From an uncultured bacterium (lineage in GTDB: Bacteria > Actinomycetota > Coriobacteriia > Coriobacteriales > Coriobacteriaceae), in the NCBI GenBank assembly GCA_905216045.1, contig CAJMSL010000009.1, forward strand, positions 1-30,461: DNA of 30,461 bases. Reading direction: 5' to 3'. Below the pieces are notes generated by a model. That model saw nothing but the letters and a program-made list of their open reading frames with translations. It did not search any database and was not told the origin of the DNA. Below, one piece after another: positions 1 to 8,534 of the stretch; positions within the stretch are counted from its first letter, which is position 1; every line of letters starts with the position of its first letter. Position numbers and translations under genes: made by a program.

Positions 1-2255
1 GCGGTGGCGTTGGTGTTCATGAGCTCGTTGTAGATGCTCTCAAAGTTGCCCGAAAGACCCGCAAAGGTGTTGTCCTTGAGCTCGTCCATCACGCGGCCCA
101 GACGCTCACGGTCGCCGTTGAGGGTATCCCACGCAAAGTAGCTGTTCGATGCCCAGAGCTGCTCGACCTCGGGGGCGGTCAGACCAAAGATGGCCTCGTT
201 CTCGCGACCGGCCAGGTCGGCGATCTCGATGTTAGCGCCGTCGAGGGTGCCCAGCGTAATGGCGCCGTTCATCATGAGCTTCATGTTGGACGTGCCCGAG
301 GCCTCCTTGCCGGCCGTGGAGATCTGCTCCGAAATCTCGGCGGCGGGGTAGATGAGCTGGGCGTTGCTCACGCGGAAGTTGGGGATAAAGCAGACCTTCA
401 TGACCTCGTTCACGCGCGGGTCATTGTTGATGACCTCGGCCACGGAGTTGATCAGGCGGATGGTCTCCTTGGCAAAGGTGTAGCTCGAGGCAGCCTTGCC
501 GCTAAAGATGAAGGTCGTCGGCGTCACGTGGAAGTTGGGATCGGCGATGCGACGGTTGTAGATGTCCATCACCTTCATGATGTTCATGAGCTGACGCTTG
601 TAGGCGTGGAAGCGCTTAACCTGAACATCGAAGACGGTGTTGGGGTCAATGACCAGACCGGTCTCGGCCTTAACGTAGGCGGCCAGGCGCTCCTTGTTGG
701 CGCGCCTGGAGGCACCCACGGCCTTCAGGAACTCGGTGTCGTCCTTAAACTCCTTGAGCTTCTCCAGCTCAAAGGCGTCCTTCAGCCAGCCGTCGCCAAT
801 GGCCTCGGTCACGAGCTTGGCGTAGGTGGGGTTGGCCTCGGCAAAGAAGCGACGGTGCGAGATGCCGTTGGTCTTGTTGTTGAACTTTTCGGGCGTCAGG
901 GCATAGAAGTCCTTGAGCACGATGTTCTTGATGATGTCGGAGTGGATTTTGGCCACGCCGTTGACGCTGTGGCTGCAGATCACGGACAGGTTGGCCATGC
1001 GAATCTCGCCGTCCCACAGGATGGCGGTCTGGCGCAGACGCTCCTGCCAGCCCTCCTGCGTGGTGTCGAACGACTCGTGCCAACGACGGCTGATCTCGTC
1101 GATGATCTGGTACACACGGGGGAGGAGCTTGGAGAACATGCCGATGGGCCACTTTTCCAGGGCCTCGGGCAGGATGGTGTGGTTGGTGTAGCTCACGACC
1201 TGCGTCACGATGCTCCAAGCGTCCTCCCACTCGAGCTTTTTCTCGTCGATGAGGATACTCATGAGCTCGGGACCGCACATGGCGGGGTGCGTGTCGTTGG
1301 TGTGGATGGCCACAAACTGCGGCAGCAGCTCCCAGTTCTCGCCGTGCTCCTTCTCAAAGGTGTCGAGCAGGCTGTAGATGCCGGCCGAGACAAACAGGTA
1401 CTCCTGCTTCAGACGCAGCAGACGGCCGTGCTCGCCGGCGTCGTTGGGGTAGAGGATGGCGCTGATGGCCTCGGCCTCGGCGCGCTCAGCATCGGCCAGG
1501 GCATAGTCGCCGCGGTTGAAGGCCTCAAGGTCAAAGTGCTCCTCGACCGGCTCGGCGGCCCAGACGCGCAGCTTGTTGACGGTCTCGCCGGCATAGCCCA
1601 CGACGGGGATGTCATAAGGGACGGCCAGGATATCCTGCGTGTCCACCGTGCGGTAGAACGTGCGGCCGTTCTCCTCAAAGCCCTCGACGTGGCCACCAAA
1701 CTTAATAGTCACGGCCTTGTCCTGACGACGGACCTCCCAGGGATACCCGTGGGTGCGCCACTCGTCCGTGGCCTCGACCTGGCTGCCGTTGACGATCTCC
1801 TGCTTAAACAAGCCGTAGCGATAGCGCATGCCGTTGCCGTAGCCGGCAATGCCCTCGGCTGCCATGGAATCCAGGAAGCATGCGGCCAGACGGCCCAGGC
1901 CGCCGTTGCCCAGCGCCGGATCGGGCTCCTGGTTCTCGATGACGGACAGGTCAAAGCCCATGTCGTCGAGCGCCTCGGCGACCATGTCGCGCACGCCAAA
2001 GTTAAGTAGGTAGTTGTCGAGCAGGCGGCCGATCAAAAACTCGATCGAGAAGTAGTACACGCGCTTTTTGCCCTCGGCGGTGACGCGGGCGTCGCTCTTG
2101 GTGGCAACGGTGCGTGCCTTCTCGGCTACGAGCTTGGCCAGGGCGTTAAAGCGGTCGAGGTCGCTGGCGGCCTCGACGCTCTTGCCGCTAATGCTCATGA
2201 CGGCATCGCGATAGAGCTCGGTAAACTCCTGCTTGTTGTCGAAGATCTTATTCAT
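1..2255 (-). CDS. glgP: Glycogen phosphorylase, 3' end cut by window edge
   Basis: It releases glucose-1-phosphate from the ends of glycogen chains in the cytoplasm using pyridoxal phosphate. About 751 codons are open from the ATG at 2255 to the window edge. Family members are usually 790-840 residues, so roughly the last 50-80 residues lie outside. The N-terminal part carries the family stretch YYFSIEFLIGRLL and NGGLGRLAACFLDS. The cofactor region EASGTSNMKLMMNG has its PLP-binding lysine near residue 659 (positions 279-281). The stretch KRFHAYKRQLMN lies before it. A purine-rich Shine-Dalgarno (AAAGGA) sits just upstream of the ATG. It lies 94 bases downstream of the branching enzyme gene on the same strand, so the two probably form one glycogen unit. 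Confidence 0.96.
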   Translation of the reverse strand, partial: MNKIFDNKQEFTELYRDAVMSISGKSVEAASDLDRFNALAKLVAEKARTVATKSDARVTAEGKKRVYYFSIEFLIGRLLDNYLLNFGVRDMVAEALDDMGFDLSVIENQEPDPALGNGGLGRLAACFLDSMAAEGIAGYGNGMRYRYGLFKQEIVNGSQVEATDEWRTHGYPWEVRRQDKAVTIKFGGHVEGFEENGRTFYRTVDTQDILAVPYDIPVVGYAGETVNKLRVWAAEPVEEHFDLEAFNRGDYALADAERAEAEAISAILYPNDAGEHGRLLRLKQEYLFVSAGIYSLLDTFEKEHGENWELLPQFVAIHTNDTHPAMCGPELMSILIDEKKLEWEDAWSIVTQVVSYTNHTILPEALEKWPIGMFSKLLPRVYQIIDEISRRWHESFDTTQEGWQERLRQTAILWDGEIRMANLSVICSHSVNGVAKIHSDIIKNIVLKDFYALTPEKFNNKTNGISHRRFFAEANPTYAKLVTEAIGDGWLKDAFELEKLKEFKDDTEFLKAVGASRRANKERLAAYVKAETGLVIDPNTVFDVQVKRFHAYKRQLMNIMKVMDIYNRRIADPNFHVTPTTFIFSGKAASSYTFAKETIRLINSVAEVINNDPRVNEVMKVCFIPNFRVSNAQLIYPAAEISEQISTAGKEASGTSNMKLMMNGAITLGTLDGANIEIADLAGRENEAIFGLTAPEVEQLWASNSYFAWDTLNGDRERLGRVMDELKDNTFAGLSGNFESIYNELMNTNAT

Positions 2256-2256
2256 A

Positions 2257-2291
2257 CGTTCCTTTCCCCCGGGGATGTTTCTCCCGGAACG
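2257..2291 (-). promoter_or_regulatory. Leader hairpin overlapping the glgP Shine-Dalgarno
   Basis: CGTTCC (2257-2262) is complementary to GGAACG (2286-2291), and a short GGG/CCC pairing is possible inside. On the minus-strand mRNA the downstream arm includes the end of the AAAGGAACG ribosome-binding region before the glgP ATG. Folding could therefore lower translation of glgP. This is seen as complementarity only; whether it folds or regulates is inference. Confidence 0.3.
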
Positions 2292-2349
2292 GTTATGACT
2301 TGTATCCTACGCCCCCGCGGGACGGGTAATTGCAGCTGTAACGGCTTTG

Positions 2350-4611
2350 TTACGCTTTCTTGGCAGGAGCCTTAACAGCAGCTGCCGTGGCCTTGGGAGC
2401 AGTCTTTTTGGTGACCGCCTTCTTGGCCGTGGTGGACTTGGCCGAAGCCCTGGCAGCGGGCTTGGCAGCCTTCGCCTTGGCCGGAGCCTTCTTAGCAGCC
2501 GCAGGCTTGGGCTTCACCGAAGACGCACGCTTGCGCGTCGCCTTCTTGGGAGCCTCAACCACAGGCGGCTTATAGCTGCTGGGGCCGCGGCGCTTAAGCA
2601 CCACGCCTGCCAGGCCGGGCACCTTAATCTCGATGGAGTCCATCTGCCCGTTCCAGGGATAGGGCTCGCTCGAGCAGGTGTAGGGTTCCTCGCCGGCGTA
2701 TCCGCTGCCGCCAAACTCGGGACGGTCGGAATCGAAGATGACCTCCCAATCGCCTTCGCGCGGCACGCCCACACGGAAGCTCTCATAGCTCGCCGGATCA
2801 AAGTTGATCAGGATCACCAGGTCGTCATCGACGTCCTCGCCCTGACGCACAAAGCTCACAATGGACTGCTTGGAGTTGTCCGCGTCGATCCAGGTAAAGC
2901 CGTCGTCGGTGTAGCCGCGCTCGTACAGAGCGGGCTCGGCGGTGTACATGTGGTTAAGCGCCTTGATAAACGCCTGATGATGACGGTGAGTCTCGTACTC
3001 CTCGGTCAGGAACCACTGGATGGACTCGTAGTAGCGCCATTCAATAAACTGACCAATCTCGTTGCCCATAAAGTTGAGCTTGGCACCGGGGTGTGGCATC
3101 TGGTAGAAGGCCAGCGTGCGCAGCCCGGCAAACTGGCGCCACCAGTCGCCCGGCATACGGCCGATGAGCGAGCACTTGCCGTGCACGACCTCGTCGTGGC
3201 TCAGCGGGCAGATGAAGTTCTCGGTAAAGGCGTACATGATGGAGAACGTGAGCAGGCCGTGGTTGCCGGGACGCCACGGAAAATCGGTCTGCATGTAGTG
3301 CAGGGTGTCGTTCATCCAACCCATGTCCCACTTGTAGTGGAAGCCCAGGCCGCCGTCCTGCGGCGGATAGGTCACAAGCGGCCACGCGGTAGACTCCTCG
3401 GCCATCATCATCACGTCGGGGTAGTGTGCCTCAACAGCGCAGTTGACCTGGCGGATAAACGCGCTGGCGTCCAGGTCTTCCTCGGTACCGTACTTGTTGA
3501 ACTTCTTTTGGCCGGGATCGTCGATGCCAAAGTTGAGGTAGAGCATGCTGGACACGCCGTCCATGCGAATGCCGTCTACGTGGAAGTTCTCGAGCCAGTA
3601 CAGCACGTTGGAGACCAGGAAGGAGCGGACCTCGCCGCGGGCGAAGTCAAACTTGTGCGTGCCCCAGTTGGGGTGAATCTCGTGTTCAAACAGCATGTGG
3701 CCGTTAAAGGTGGCAAGGCCGTGGGAGTCGGCGCAAAAACCGCCGGGTACCCAGTCCATGATCACGCCGATGCCTGCCTCGTGGCACGCGTCGATAAAGT
3801 GCATGAGCTGCTGGGGGTTGCCGTAGCGCGACGTGGCGGCGTAGTAGCCGGTCGTTTGGTAGCCCCAGGAGCCATCGAAGGGATGCTCCATAAGCGGCAT
3901 GACCTCGATATGCGTATAGCCCATGTCGCGGACGTAGTCTACGAGCTCCACCGACAGGTCGTCGTAGGTGTAAAACTCACCGCGCTGCGCGGGGAAGGGG
4001 TCCATGGGTCCGGGGTAATTGCCGTACTCGTCGGGCTCGCCCTGCGGCGCGTCGCCGTGGCGCTTCCACGAGCCAATATGCACCTCGTAGATGTTAAGGG
4101 GCTGCGACATGTGGTTGTGGCTGGCGCGGCGCTTGAGCCATGTGGCGTCGTTCCACTTGTAGCCATCGAGGGTCCACAGCATGCTGGCGGTACCCGGAGG
4201 GCACTCTGCCTTAAAGGCGTACGGATCGGCCTTGTAGAGCTTTTCGCCCTCGTTGGTCTCGATGAGATATTTATAGAGCTGGCCCTGCTCGGCGCCAGGA
4301 ATAAAGCCTTCCCAAATAGAGCTCGTATGCACGGGCACCAGCGGGTTGGCCTGCTCATCCCAGTCGTTAAATTCGCCAATGACGTGAACGCTCTTTACGT
4401 CGGGCGCCCAAACGCAAAAACGCCAGCCGCGCGTACGGTTCTGCGTGTCGGGGTGCGCGCCCATCTTTTCCCAGCTGCGCTCCCACGTACCGATGCCAAA
4501 CAGATAGACATCGTCTTTGGTGAGCTCCGGCGCATGCGGGGCGGCTTTTCGGGTAGCTGGCTTTTTGGTTGCGGGTTTTAGCTTTGTATCGCTCACGTTT
4601 GATCCCATCAT
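2350..4611 (-). CDS. glgB: 1,4-alpha-glucan (glycogen) branching enzyme with Lys/Ala-rich tail
   Basis: It makes alpha-1,6 branches in glycogen in the cytoplasm. A short basic N-terminal segment is followed by a CBM48-type domain (WRFCVWAPDVKSVHVIGEFNDW). The GH13 barrel comes next: the nucleophile Asp lies near residue 351 in VDGIRMDG, the acid Glu near 405 in MMAEEST, and the third Asp in SHDEVVHGK near 472. The beta-sandwich domain ends with a glycine-rich VPGLAGVVLKRRGPSS. The last 60 or so residues are almost only Lys, Ala, Pro, Thr and Arg, like a histone H1 tail, which is unusual for GlgB. Start choice is uncertain: two adjacent ATGs (4609-4611, 4606-4608) have no clear Shine-Dalgarno, and a GTG a few codons later or a TTG upstream are alternatives. 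It precedes glgP in the same direction. Confidence 0.95.
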   Translation of the reverse strand: MMGSNVSDTKLKPATKKPATRKAAPHAPELTKDDVYLFGIGTWERSWEKMGAHPDTQNRTRGWRFCVWAPDVKSVHVIGEFNDWDEQANPLVPVHTSSIWEGFIPGAEQGQLYKYLIETNEGEKLYKADPYAFKAECPPGTASMLWTLDGYKWNDATWLKRRASHNHMSQPLNIYEVHIGSWKRHGDAPQGEPDEYGNYPGPMDPFPAQRGEFYTYDDLSVELVDYVRDMGYTHIEVMPLMEHPFDGSWGYQTTGYYAATSRYGNPQQLMHFIDACHEAGIGVIMDWVPGGFCADSHGLATFNGHMLFEHEIHPNWGTHKFDFARGEVRSFLVSNVLYWLENFHVDGIRMDGVSSMLYLNFGIDDPGQKKFNKYGTEEDLDASAFIRQVNCAVEAHYPDVMMMAEESTAWPLVTYPPQDGGLGFHYKWDMGWMNDTLHYMQTDFPWRPGNHGLLTFSIMYAFTENFICPLSHDEVVHGKCSLIGRMPGDWWRQFAGLRTLAFYQMPHPGAKLNFMGNEIGQFIEWRYYESIQWFLTEEYETHRHHQAFIKALNHMYTAEPALYERGYTDDGFTWIDADNSKQSIVSFVRQGEDVDDDLVILINFDPASYESFRVGVPREGDWEVIFDSDRPEFGGSGYAGEEPYTCSSEPYPWNGQMDSIEIKVPGLAGVVLKRRGPSSYKPPVVEAPKKATRKRASSVKPKPAAAKKAPAKAKAAKPAARASAKSTTAKKAVTKKTAPKATAAAVKAPAKKA

Positions 4612-4696
4612 GACGCGGCAGCGTGTTGCCTTGGTGACTAGATGCGAAAGGTCCAAGGCTGCACGAATCGAAGGGACGGCGATAGTTCTATGATTC

Positions 4697-4722
4697 GTTC
4701 CACCTCGCGTGCTCGGTGGAAC
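4697..4722 (-). promoter_or_regulatory. Perfect inverted repeat in the glgB leader
   Basis: GTTCCACC (4697-4704) and GGTGGAAC (4715-4722) form a perfect 8-bp inverted repeat with a 10-base spacer, between the likely glgB promoter and its start codon. It may be an mRNA hairpin or a protein-binding site. No T-run follows on either strand, so it is not an obvious terminator. Confidence 0.4.
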
Positions 4723-4808
4723 TTTCGGCAGAAACTACGATAACACCTGTGCGTTAGTTTTATGGACGAAAGCGGATTTGCGGGTGCGTTTAATCGGTAA
4801 GCGACATG

Positions 4809-4838
4809 TTTATACCACTGGCAGAATTGCCGTGGTAA
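4809..4838 (-). promoter_or_regulatory. Candidate glgB promoter
   Basis: On the minus strand TTACCA (4833-4838) and TATAAA (4809-4814) are spaced by 18 bases, resembling -35 and -10 boxes directed at glgB. The -35 box lies inside a TGGTAAAAC half-site, so a protein bound there would block it. The leader would be about 200 bases long. The call rests on box similarity only. Confidence 0.4.
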
Positions 4839-4927
4839 AACTCTTGACAGTTTTACCAATTTGGGTTTCAAAATTGTTTTGCTGACGTTTGGTAAAACGT
4901 TTTTAGCAGGATGTTTACCATTTGGTA
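4833..4927 (+). promoter_or_regulatory. Operator cluster (TGGTAAAAC half-sites) and promoter of the HAD gene
   Basis: TGGTAAAAC (4833-4841) and GTTTTACCA (4850-4858) form a perfect 9-bp inverted repeat. Its 8-base spacer contains a consensus -35 box, TTGACA (4844-4849). A weak -10-like CAAAAT lies at 4869-4874. A second TGGTAAAAC (4890-4898) runs directly into GTTTTTAGCA, approximating a palindrome centred on CG as in LacI/GalR-family operators. A third site, GTTTACCA (4913-4920), is followed by TTTGGTA (4921-4927). The arrangement suggests a repressor controlling both this gene and divergent glgB. The regulator itself is not in the window. Confidence 0.6.
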
Positions 4928-4942
4928 TCGAAAGGTTCGTTT

Positions 4943-5632
4943 ATGCCCCATACCGCCACTCCCAAGGTTGCTTTTATTTTCGATTGCGATGGCACCTTGG
5001 TTAATAGCACACCCGTTTGGGCTTATGCCCAGCCCGAGTTATTGCACCGCCACGGAGTTGACGTGACGGTGGACGATTTTGCCCAGTTTGAGCATCTTTC
5101 GCTCGAGGACGAATGCCAGGCCTACCACGACACCTGGGGTATTGGCGCGAATGGCGAGGAGCTGTACCGCGAGCTGAGCAATATTCTGATTGATGGGTAC
5201 TCCAAGGTGCCGCCGCGCAAGGGTCTCCTGGCATTTTTGGAGCAGGCGAAGGCGGCAGGCATTGCCATGTGCGTGGCTACGTCCACGCCGGCTGAGCTGG
5301 TGCAGTCCGCGCTCGCTGGTGCCGGGCTCGACGCTTACATGGAGTTTGTTACCACCACGGGCGAGGCAGGACGCTCCAAACAATTCCCCGATGTGTACGA
5401 GCTGGCGCTGCGCCGCCTGGAGGAGCGCCATGGGCACAAGTTTGAGCGCCCGTGGGTGTTTGAAGACGCCGTCTTTGGCCTAAAGAGCTCTGGCACCGAG
5501 GGCTTTAAGCGCGTGGGCATCTATGACTCGTACGGCCGTATGAAGCGCGAGGACGTGCGCGACAACTGCGATATCTTTATCGACAGCTACGAGGAGCTTG
5601 ACCTGGCCCGCGTGCTTTCGTTTGAGGGTTAG
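4943..5632 (+). CDS. HAD superfamily hydrolase (beta-phosphoglucomutase-like phosphatase)
   Basis: A cytoplasmic phosphatase or phosphomutase of HAD subfamily IA, 229 residues. Motif I is FDCDGTL with Asp14 and Asp16. Motif II is VATSTP. The motif III lysine is in SKQFPDVYELAL. The motif IV acidic residues are in VFEDAVFGLKSS. A helical cap lies between motifs I and II. The ATG at 4943 is preceded by GAAAGG at a suitable distance; a TTG 21 bases upstream is less likely. The operator-rich promoter shared with the glycogen genes points to sugar-phosphate metabolism, but the substrate cannot be read from the sequence. Thiamine pyrophosphokinase follows after nine bases. Confidence 0.88.
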   Translation: MPHTATPKVAFIFDCDGTLVNSTPVWAYAQPELLHRHGVDVTVDDFAQFEHLSLEDECQAYHDTWGIGANGEELYRELSNILIDGYSKVPPRKGLLAFLEQAKAAGIAMCVATSTPAELVQSALAGAGLDAYMEFVTTTGEAGRSKQFPDVYELALRRLEERHGHKFERPWVFEDAVFGLKSSGTEGFKRVGIYDSYGRMKREDVRDNCDIFIDSYEELDLARVLSFEG

Positions 5633-5641
5633 GCGAGGGCT

Positions 5642-6283
5642 GTGGCTTGCAAGGTATTAGTGGTCTGCGGCTCGCCCGTGGTAGCGAGCGCGAATCTGTT
5701 GCGTAGGCTAGCAGGGGAGTGTGACCACGTTGTCGCCGTGGACCGCGGGCTCGACGCGCTGCTGGGCGCCGGCCTAGGCTGCGATGTATATGTAGGGGAC
5801 GCCGACACGGTGAGTGATGCGGGTCGCGCGTTAGTCGATGCCGCCACCGACTTTGAAGTTGAGCGCCATGACCCGTACAAGGACTATACCGATCTTGCGT
5901 TGGCGCTCGATTCCGTCCGCCGTCGCTGGCCGGGTGCCGAAGTGGTTGCGACCTGCGCCACTGGCGGCCGTCCTGATATGGCGCTTTCCGTACTGGGCTT
6001 GCTCGCGGGCTACGATGACGCCCCAGTCTGGATTGCCGAAGACGAGACCACGGCCCGCATTCTGCACGGAGGCGAATCGTGGACCATTGAGGGCGCCGAA
6101 GGCAAGGCGTTCTCTATCATCGCTCTTGCTCCTGGGACGGTGGCAAGCGAACATGGCTTGGAGTGGGAACTAAATCACAGCCCCCTGTGCTTGTTGGCCG
6201 ACACGGGTATCAGCAACGTCGTCAGGTCAACCGCAACGATCCAAGTCCACACCGGCACCGCCATCGCTTACCTATATCATTAG
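5642..6283 (+). CDS. thiN: Thiamine pyrophosphokinase
   Basis: It transfers pyrophosphate from ATP to thiamine to make thiamine pyrophosphate. The protein is 213 residues, a normal family length. Family motifs are visible: GDADTVSD (usually GDxDS) near residues 52-59, KDYTDLALAL, and GGRPDMALS (usually GGRxDH, here with Met instead of His). TGISNVV near the C-terminus belongs to the substrate-binding domain. The GTG at 5642 is preceded by GAGGGC and lies nine bases after the HAD gene, so the two are probably co-transcribed. The Asp-Met variation is modest and does not change the assignment. Confidence 0.87.
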   Translation: MACKVLVVCGSPVVASANLLRRLAGECDHVVAVDRGLDALLGAGLGCDVYVGDADTVSDAGRALVDAATDFEVERHDPYKDYTDLALALDSVRRRWPGAEVVATCATGGRPDMALSVLGLLAGYDDAPVWIAEDETTARILHGGESWTIEGAEGKAFSIIALAPGTVASEHGLEWELNHSPLCLLADTGISNVVRSTATIQVHTGTAIAYLYH

Positions 6284-6310
6284 GCATTTAGAATCTGACC
6301 AAAAAAGTCC

Positions 6311-6339
6311 TTGCACGTCGCGCAAACTTCCCCTATAGT
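6311..6339 (+). promoter_or_regulatory. Promoter of the tRNA-Ala gene
   Basis: TTGCAC (6311-6316) and TATAGT (6334-6339) are separated by 17 bases, a near-consensus housekeeping promoter ending 13 bases before the mature tRNA. The TTGCAC box is the same as in the tRNA-Pro promoter. Confidence 0.85.
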
Positions 6340-6352
6340 ATCTCCTCGTCAC

Positions 6353-6425
6353 GGGGGCGTAGCTCAGCTGGGAGAGCGCTTGACTGGCAGTCAAGAGGTC
6401 AGGGGTTCGATCCCCCTCGTCTCCA
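6353..6425 (+). tRNA. tRNA-Ala (anticodon GGC)
   Basis: The full cloverleaf can be drawn. The acceptor is GGGGGCG with CGTCTCC, including two G-T pairs. The D arm is GCTC/GAGC. The anticodon stem is CTTGA/TCAAG with loop CTGGCAG, giving anticodon GGC. The T arm is AGGGG-TTCGATC-CCCCT and the discriminator base is A. CCA is not encoded (CCC follows). It has its own promoter and terminator. Confidence 0.96.
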
Positions 6426-6440
6426 CCCGAGCATTGAATG

Positions 6441-6469
6441 AGGCTCCAACGCAAGTTGGGGCCTTTTTT
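6441..6469 (+). terminator. Rho-independent terminator after tRNA-Ala
   Basis: AGGCTCCAAC pairs with GTTGGGGCCT around a GCAA loop (one G-T pair), followed by a run of six T. It ends the tRNA unit just before the ABC-F gene. Confidence 0.92.
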
Positions 6470-6500
6470 CATATAGGCACACAAGGTCAAAGGCGGCACC

Positions 6501-8534
6501 ATGATCCTCCTGGTCGACAAGATCGAAAAAAGCTTCGGCGCACGCGTCCTCTTTAGCGGCGCGTCCTTCCAGATCAACCCCGGCGAGCGCTTCGCGCTCG
6601 TGGGACCCAACGGCGCCGGCAAAACCACCATGCTCAAGATTATCATGGGCATCGACAGCCCCGATGCCGGCCAGGTCCAGTACGCCAAGGACTGCCAGGT
6701 GGGCTACCTAGAGCAGGAAACCAACCTAGAGCAAAAGGACTCCACCATCCTCGCCGAGGTCATGGCCGCTGCCAAGGAAATCCGCCGCATGGGCGAGCGC
6801 GCCAACGAGCTGCAGGCCCAGATCACCGAGCTCTCCGAACAGGGGAAGGACGTCGACGCACTCCTTAACGAGTATGGCCAGGTCCAGGACCGCTTTGAGC
6901 ATCTGGGCGGCTACGAGCTCGAGAGCAACGCCCGTAAAATCCTGTCCGGCTTGGGCTTTAAGGTCACCGACTTTGAGCGCCCGTGCTCCGAGTTCTCGGG
7001 CGGATGGCAGATGCGCATCGCGCTGGCCAAGCTCTTCCTGCGCCACCCCGACCTGCTGCTCCTGGACGAGCCCACCAACCACCTGGACCTCGAGAGCGTC
7101 CAGTGGCTGCGCGGCTTTATCGCCAACTACGACGGCGCCGTGCTCATCGTCAGCCACGACCGCGCCTTCATGGACGCCTGCGTCGACCACGTCGCCGCAC
7201 TCGAAAACCGTCGCGTAACCACCTACACCGGCAACTACAGCAGCTACCTCAAGCAGCGCGAGGACAACCTGGAGCAGATGCGCGCCAAGCGCGCCGCCCA
7301 GGAGCGCGACATCGCCCACATGCAGGTCTTCGTCGATAAGTTCCGCTACAAGCCCACCAAGGCAGCCCAGGCCCAGGAGCGCATCCGCAAAATCGAGCAG
7401 ATCAAAAAGGAGCTCGTCATCCTGCCCGAGGGCCACAAGCATATCGACTTTAAGTTCCCCGACCCGCCGCGCTCGGGCGATATGGTAGTGGGCCTCGAGG
7501 GCGTCTGCAAGTCATACGGCGACAAGCACATCTACAGTGACATCGACCTCAAGCTCTACCGCGGCGAGCATGTGGCGCTCGTCGGCCCCAACGGCGCCGG
7601 CAAGTCCACCCTCATGAAGATCCTCGCCGGCCTGGAACCGCCCACCACCGGCACCCGCGACCTGGGCACCAACGTGGGTGTGGCCTACTACGCCCAGCAC
7701 GCGCTCGAGGGCATGACCGAGTCCAACACCGTCCTGCAAGAGATCGACACCGTCACGCCCAAGTGGACCGTGCCGCAGCAGCGCAGCCTGCTGGGCGCCT
7801 TCCTATTTAGCGACAACGACTCCATCGAGAAGCAGGTCCGTGTCCTCTCCGGCGGCGAAAAGGCGCGTCTGGCGCTTGCCAAGATGCTCGTGGCCCCCGA
7901 GGCGCTCCTGTGCCTGGACGAGCCCACCAACCACCTGGACATCGACTCGGTAGACATGCTCGAGAACGCCCTGCAAAACTTCCCCGGCACCATCGTGCTG
8001 ATCAGCCACGACGAGCACCTGGTACGCGCTGTGGCCAACCGCATCATTGACATCCGCGATGGCAAGGTCACGGTCTACGACGGCGACTACGACTACTACC
8101 TCTACAAGCGCGAGGACCTCGCAGCCCGCGCCGCGGCCGATGCGGCAGGGGAGAGCGCACCGGCCGCGACCAAGTCCGCTAAGGTCACCGCGGCCCAGCC
8201 CGACACCCCCGCCACCGCCTCCAAGCCCGCCGAGGGCAAAAAGACCAAGGAGCAAAAGCGCGCCGAGGCCCAGGCCCGCGCCGCGCTCAACAAAAAGCTC
8301 AAGGGCGTGCGCAACCAGCTCAAGAAGATCGAGGCCGAGCTCGACAAAAAGCGCGCCCGCTATGACGAGCTTATGGAATTGATGGCGAGCGAAGAGCTTT
8401 ATGCCGATCAGGACAAGTTCAATGCCGCGCTGGGGGAATATAACGGCCTTAAGCAAGAACTGCCCAAGCTCGAGGACGAATGGCTGGAGCTTTCCACCCA
8501 GATCGAAGAGGAGACCGCGCGTGAATTCTCGTAA
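6501..8534 (+). CDS. ABC-F family ATPase (ribosome-associated)
   Basis: A soluble tandem-ATPase protein of 677 residues without membrane segments. ABC-F proteins act on the ribosome, adjusting translation or protecting against antibiotics. The first ATPase domain has GPNGAGKTT (residues 35-43), signature FSGGWQMR and LLLLDEPTNHLD. The second has GPNGAGKST near residue 362, signature LSGGEKAR and LLCLDEPTNHLD. Between them lies the charged helical linker (about 240-310) that reaches the P-site tRNA in this family. An Ala/Lys-rich connector (about 545-590) and a C-terminal coiled coil complete the protein, as in Uup- or YdiF-type members. The start is preceded by AAAGG. Subfamily and any resistance role cannot be decided here. 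Confidence 0.93.
   Translation: MILLVDKIEKSFGARVLFSGASFQINPGERFALVGPNGAGKTTMLKIIMGIDSPDAGQVQYAKDCQVGYLEQETNLEQKDSTILAEVMAAAKEIRRMGERANELQAQITELSEQGKDVDALLNEYGQVQDRFEHLGGYELESNARKILSGLGFKVTDFERPCSEFSGGWQMRIALAKLFLRHPDLLLLDEPTNHLDLESVQWLRGFIANYDGAVLIVSHDRAFMDACVDHVAALENRRVTTYTGNYSSYLKQREDNLEQMRAKRAAQERDIAHMQVFVDKFRYKPTKAAQAQERIRKIEQIKKELVILPEGHKHIDFKFPDPPRSGDMVVGLEGVCKSYGDKHIYSDIDLKLYRGEHVALVGPNGAGKSTLMKILAGLEPPTTGTRDLGTNVGVAYYAQHALEGMTESNTVLQEIDTVTPKWTVPQQRSLLGAFLFSDNDSIEKQVRVLSGGEKARLALAKMLVAPEALLCLDEPTNHLDIDSVDMLENALQNFPGTIVLISHDEHLVRAVANRIIDIRDGKVTVYDGDYDYYLYKREDLAARAAADAAGESAPAATKSAKVTAAQPDTPATASKPAEGKKTKEQKRAEAQARAALNKKLKGVRNQLKKIEAELDKKRARYDELMELMASEELYADQDKFNAALGEYNGLKQELPKLEDEWLELSTQIEEETAREFS

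Noticed and set aside
528..2009. Long plus-strand open frame opposite glgP
   Set aside because: It is the antisense of a clear glycogen phosphorylase; its Val/Leu/Gly/His-rich composition is typical of shadow frames in GC-rich genes.
2347..4581. Long plus-strand open frame opposite glgB
   Set aside because: It is an antisense shadow of the branching enzyme; no ribosome-binding site or recognisable motif.
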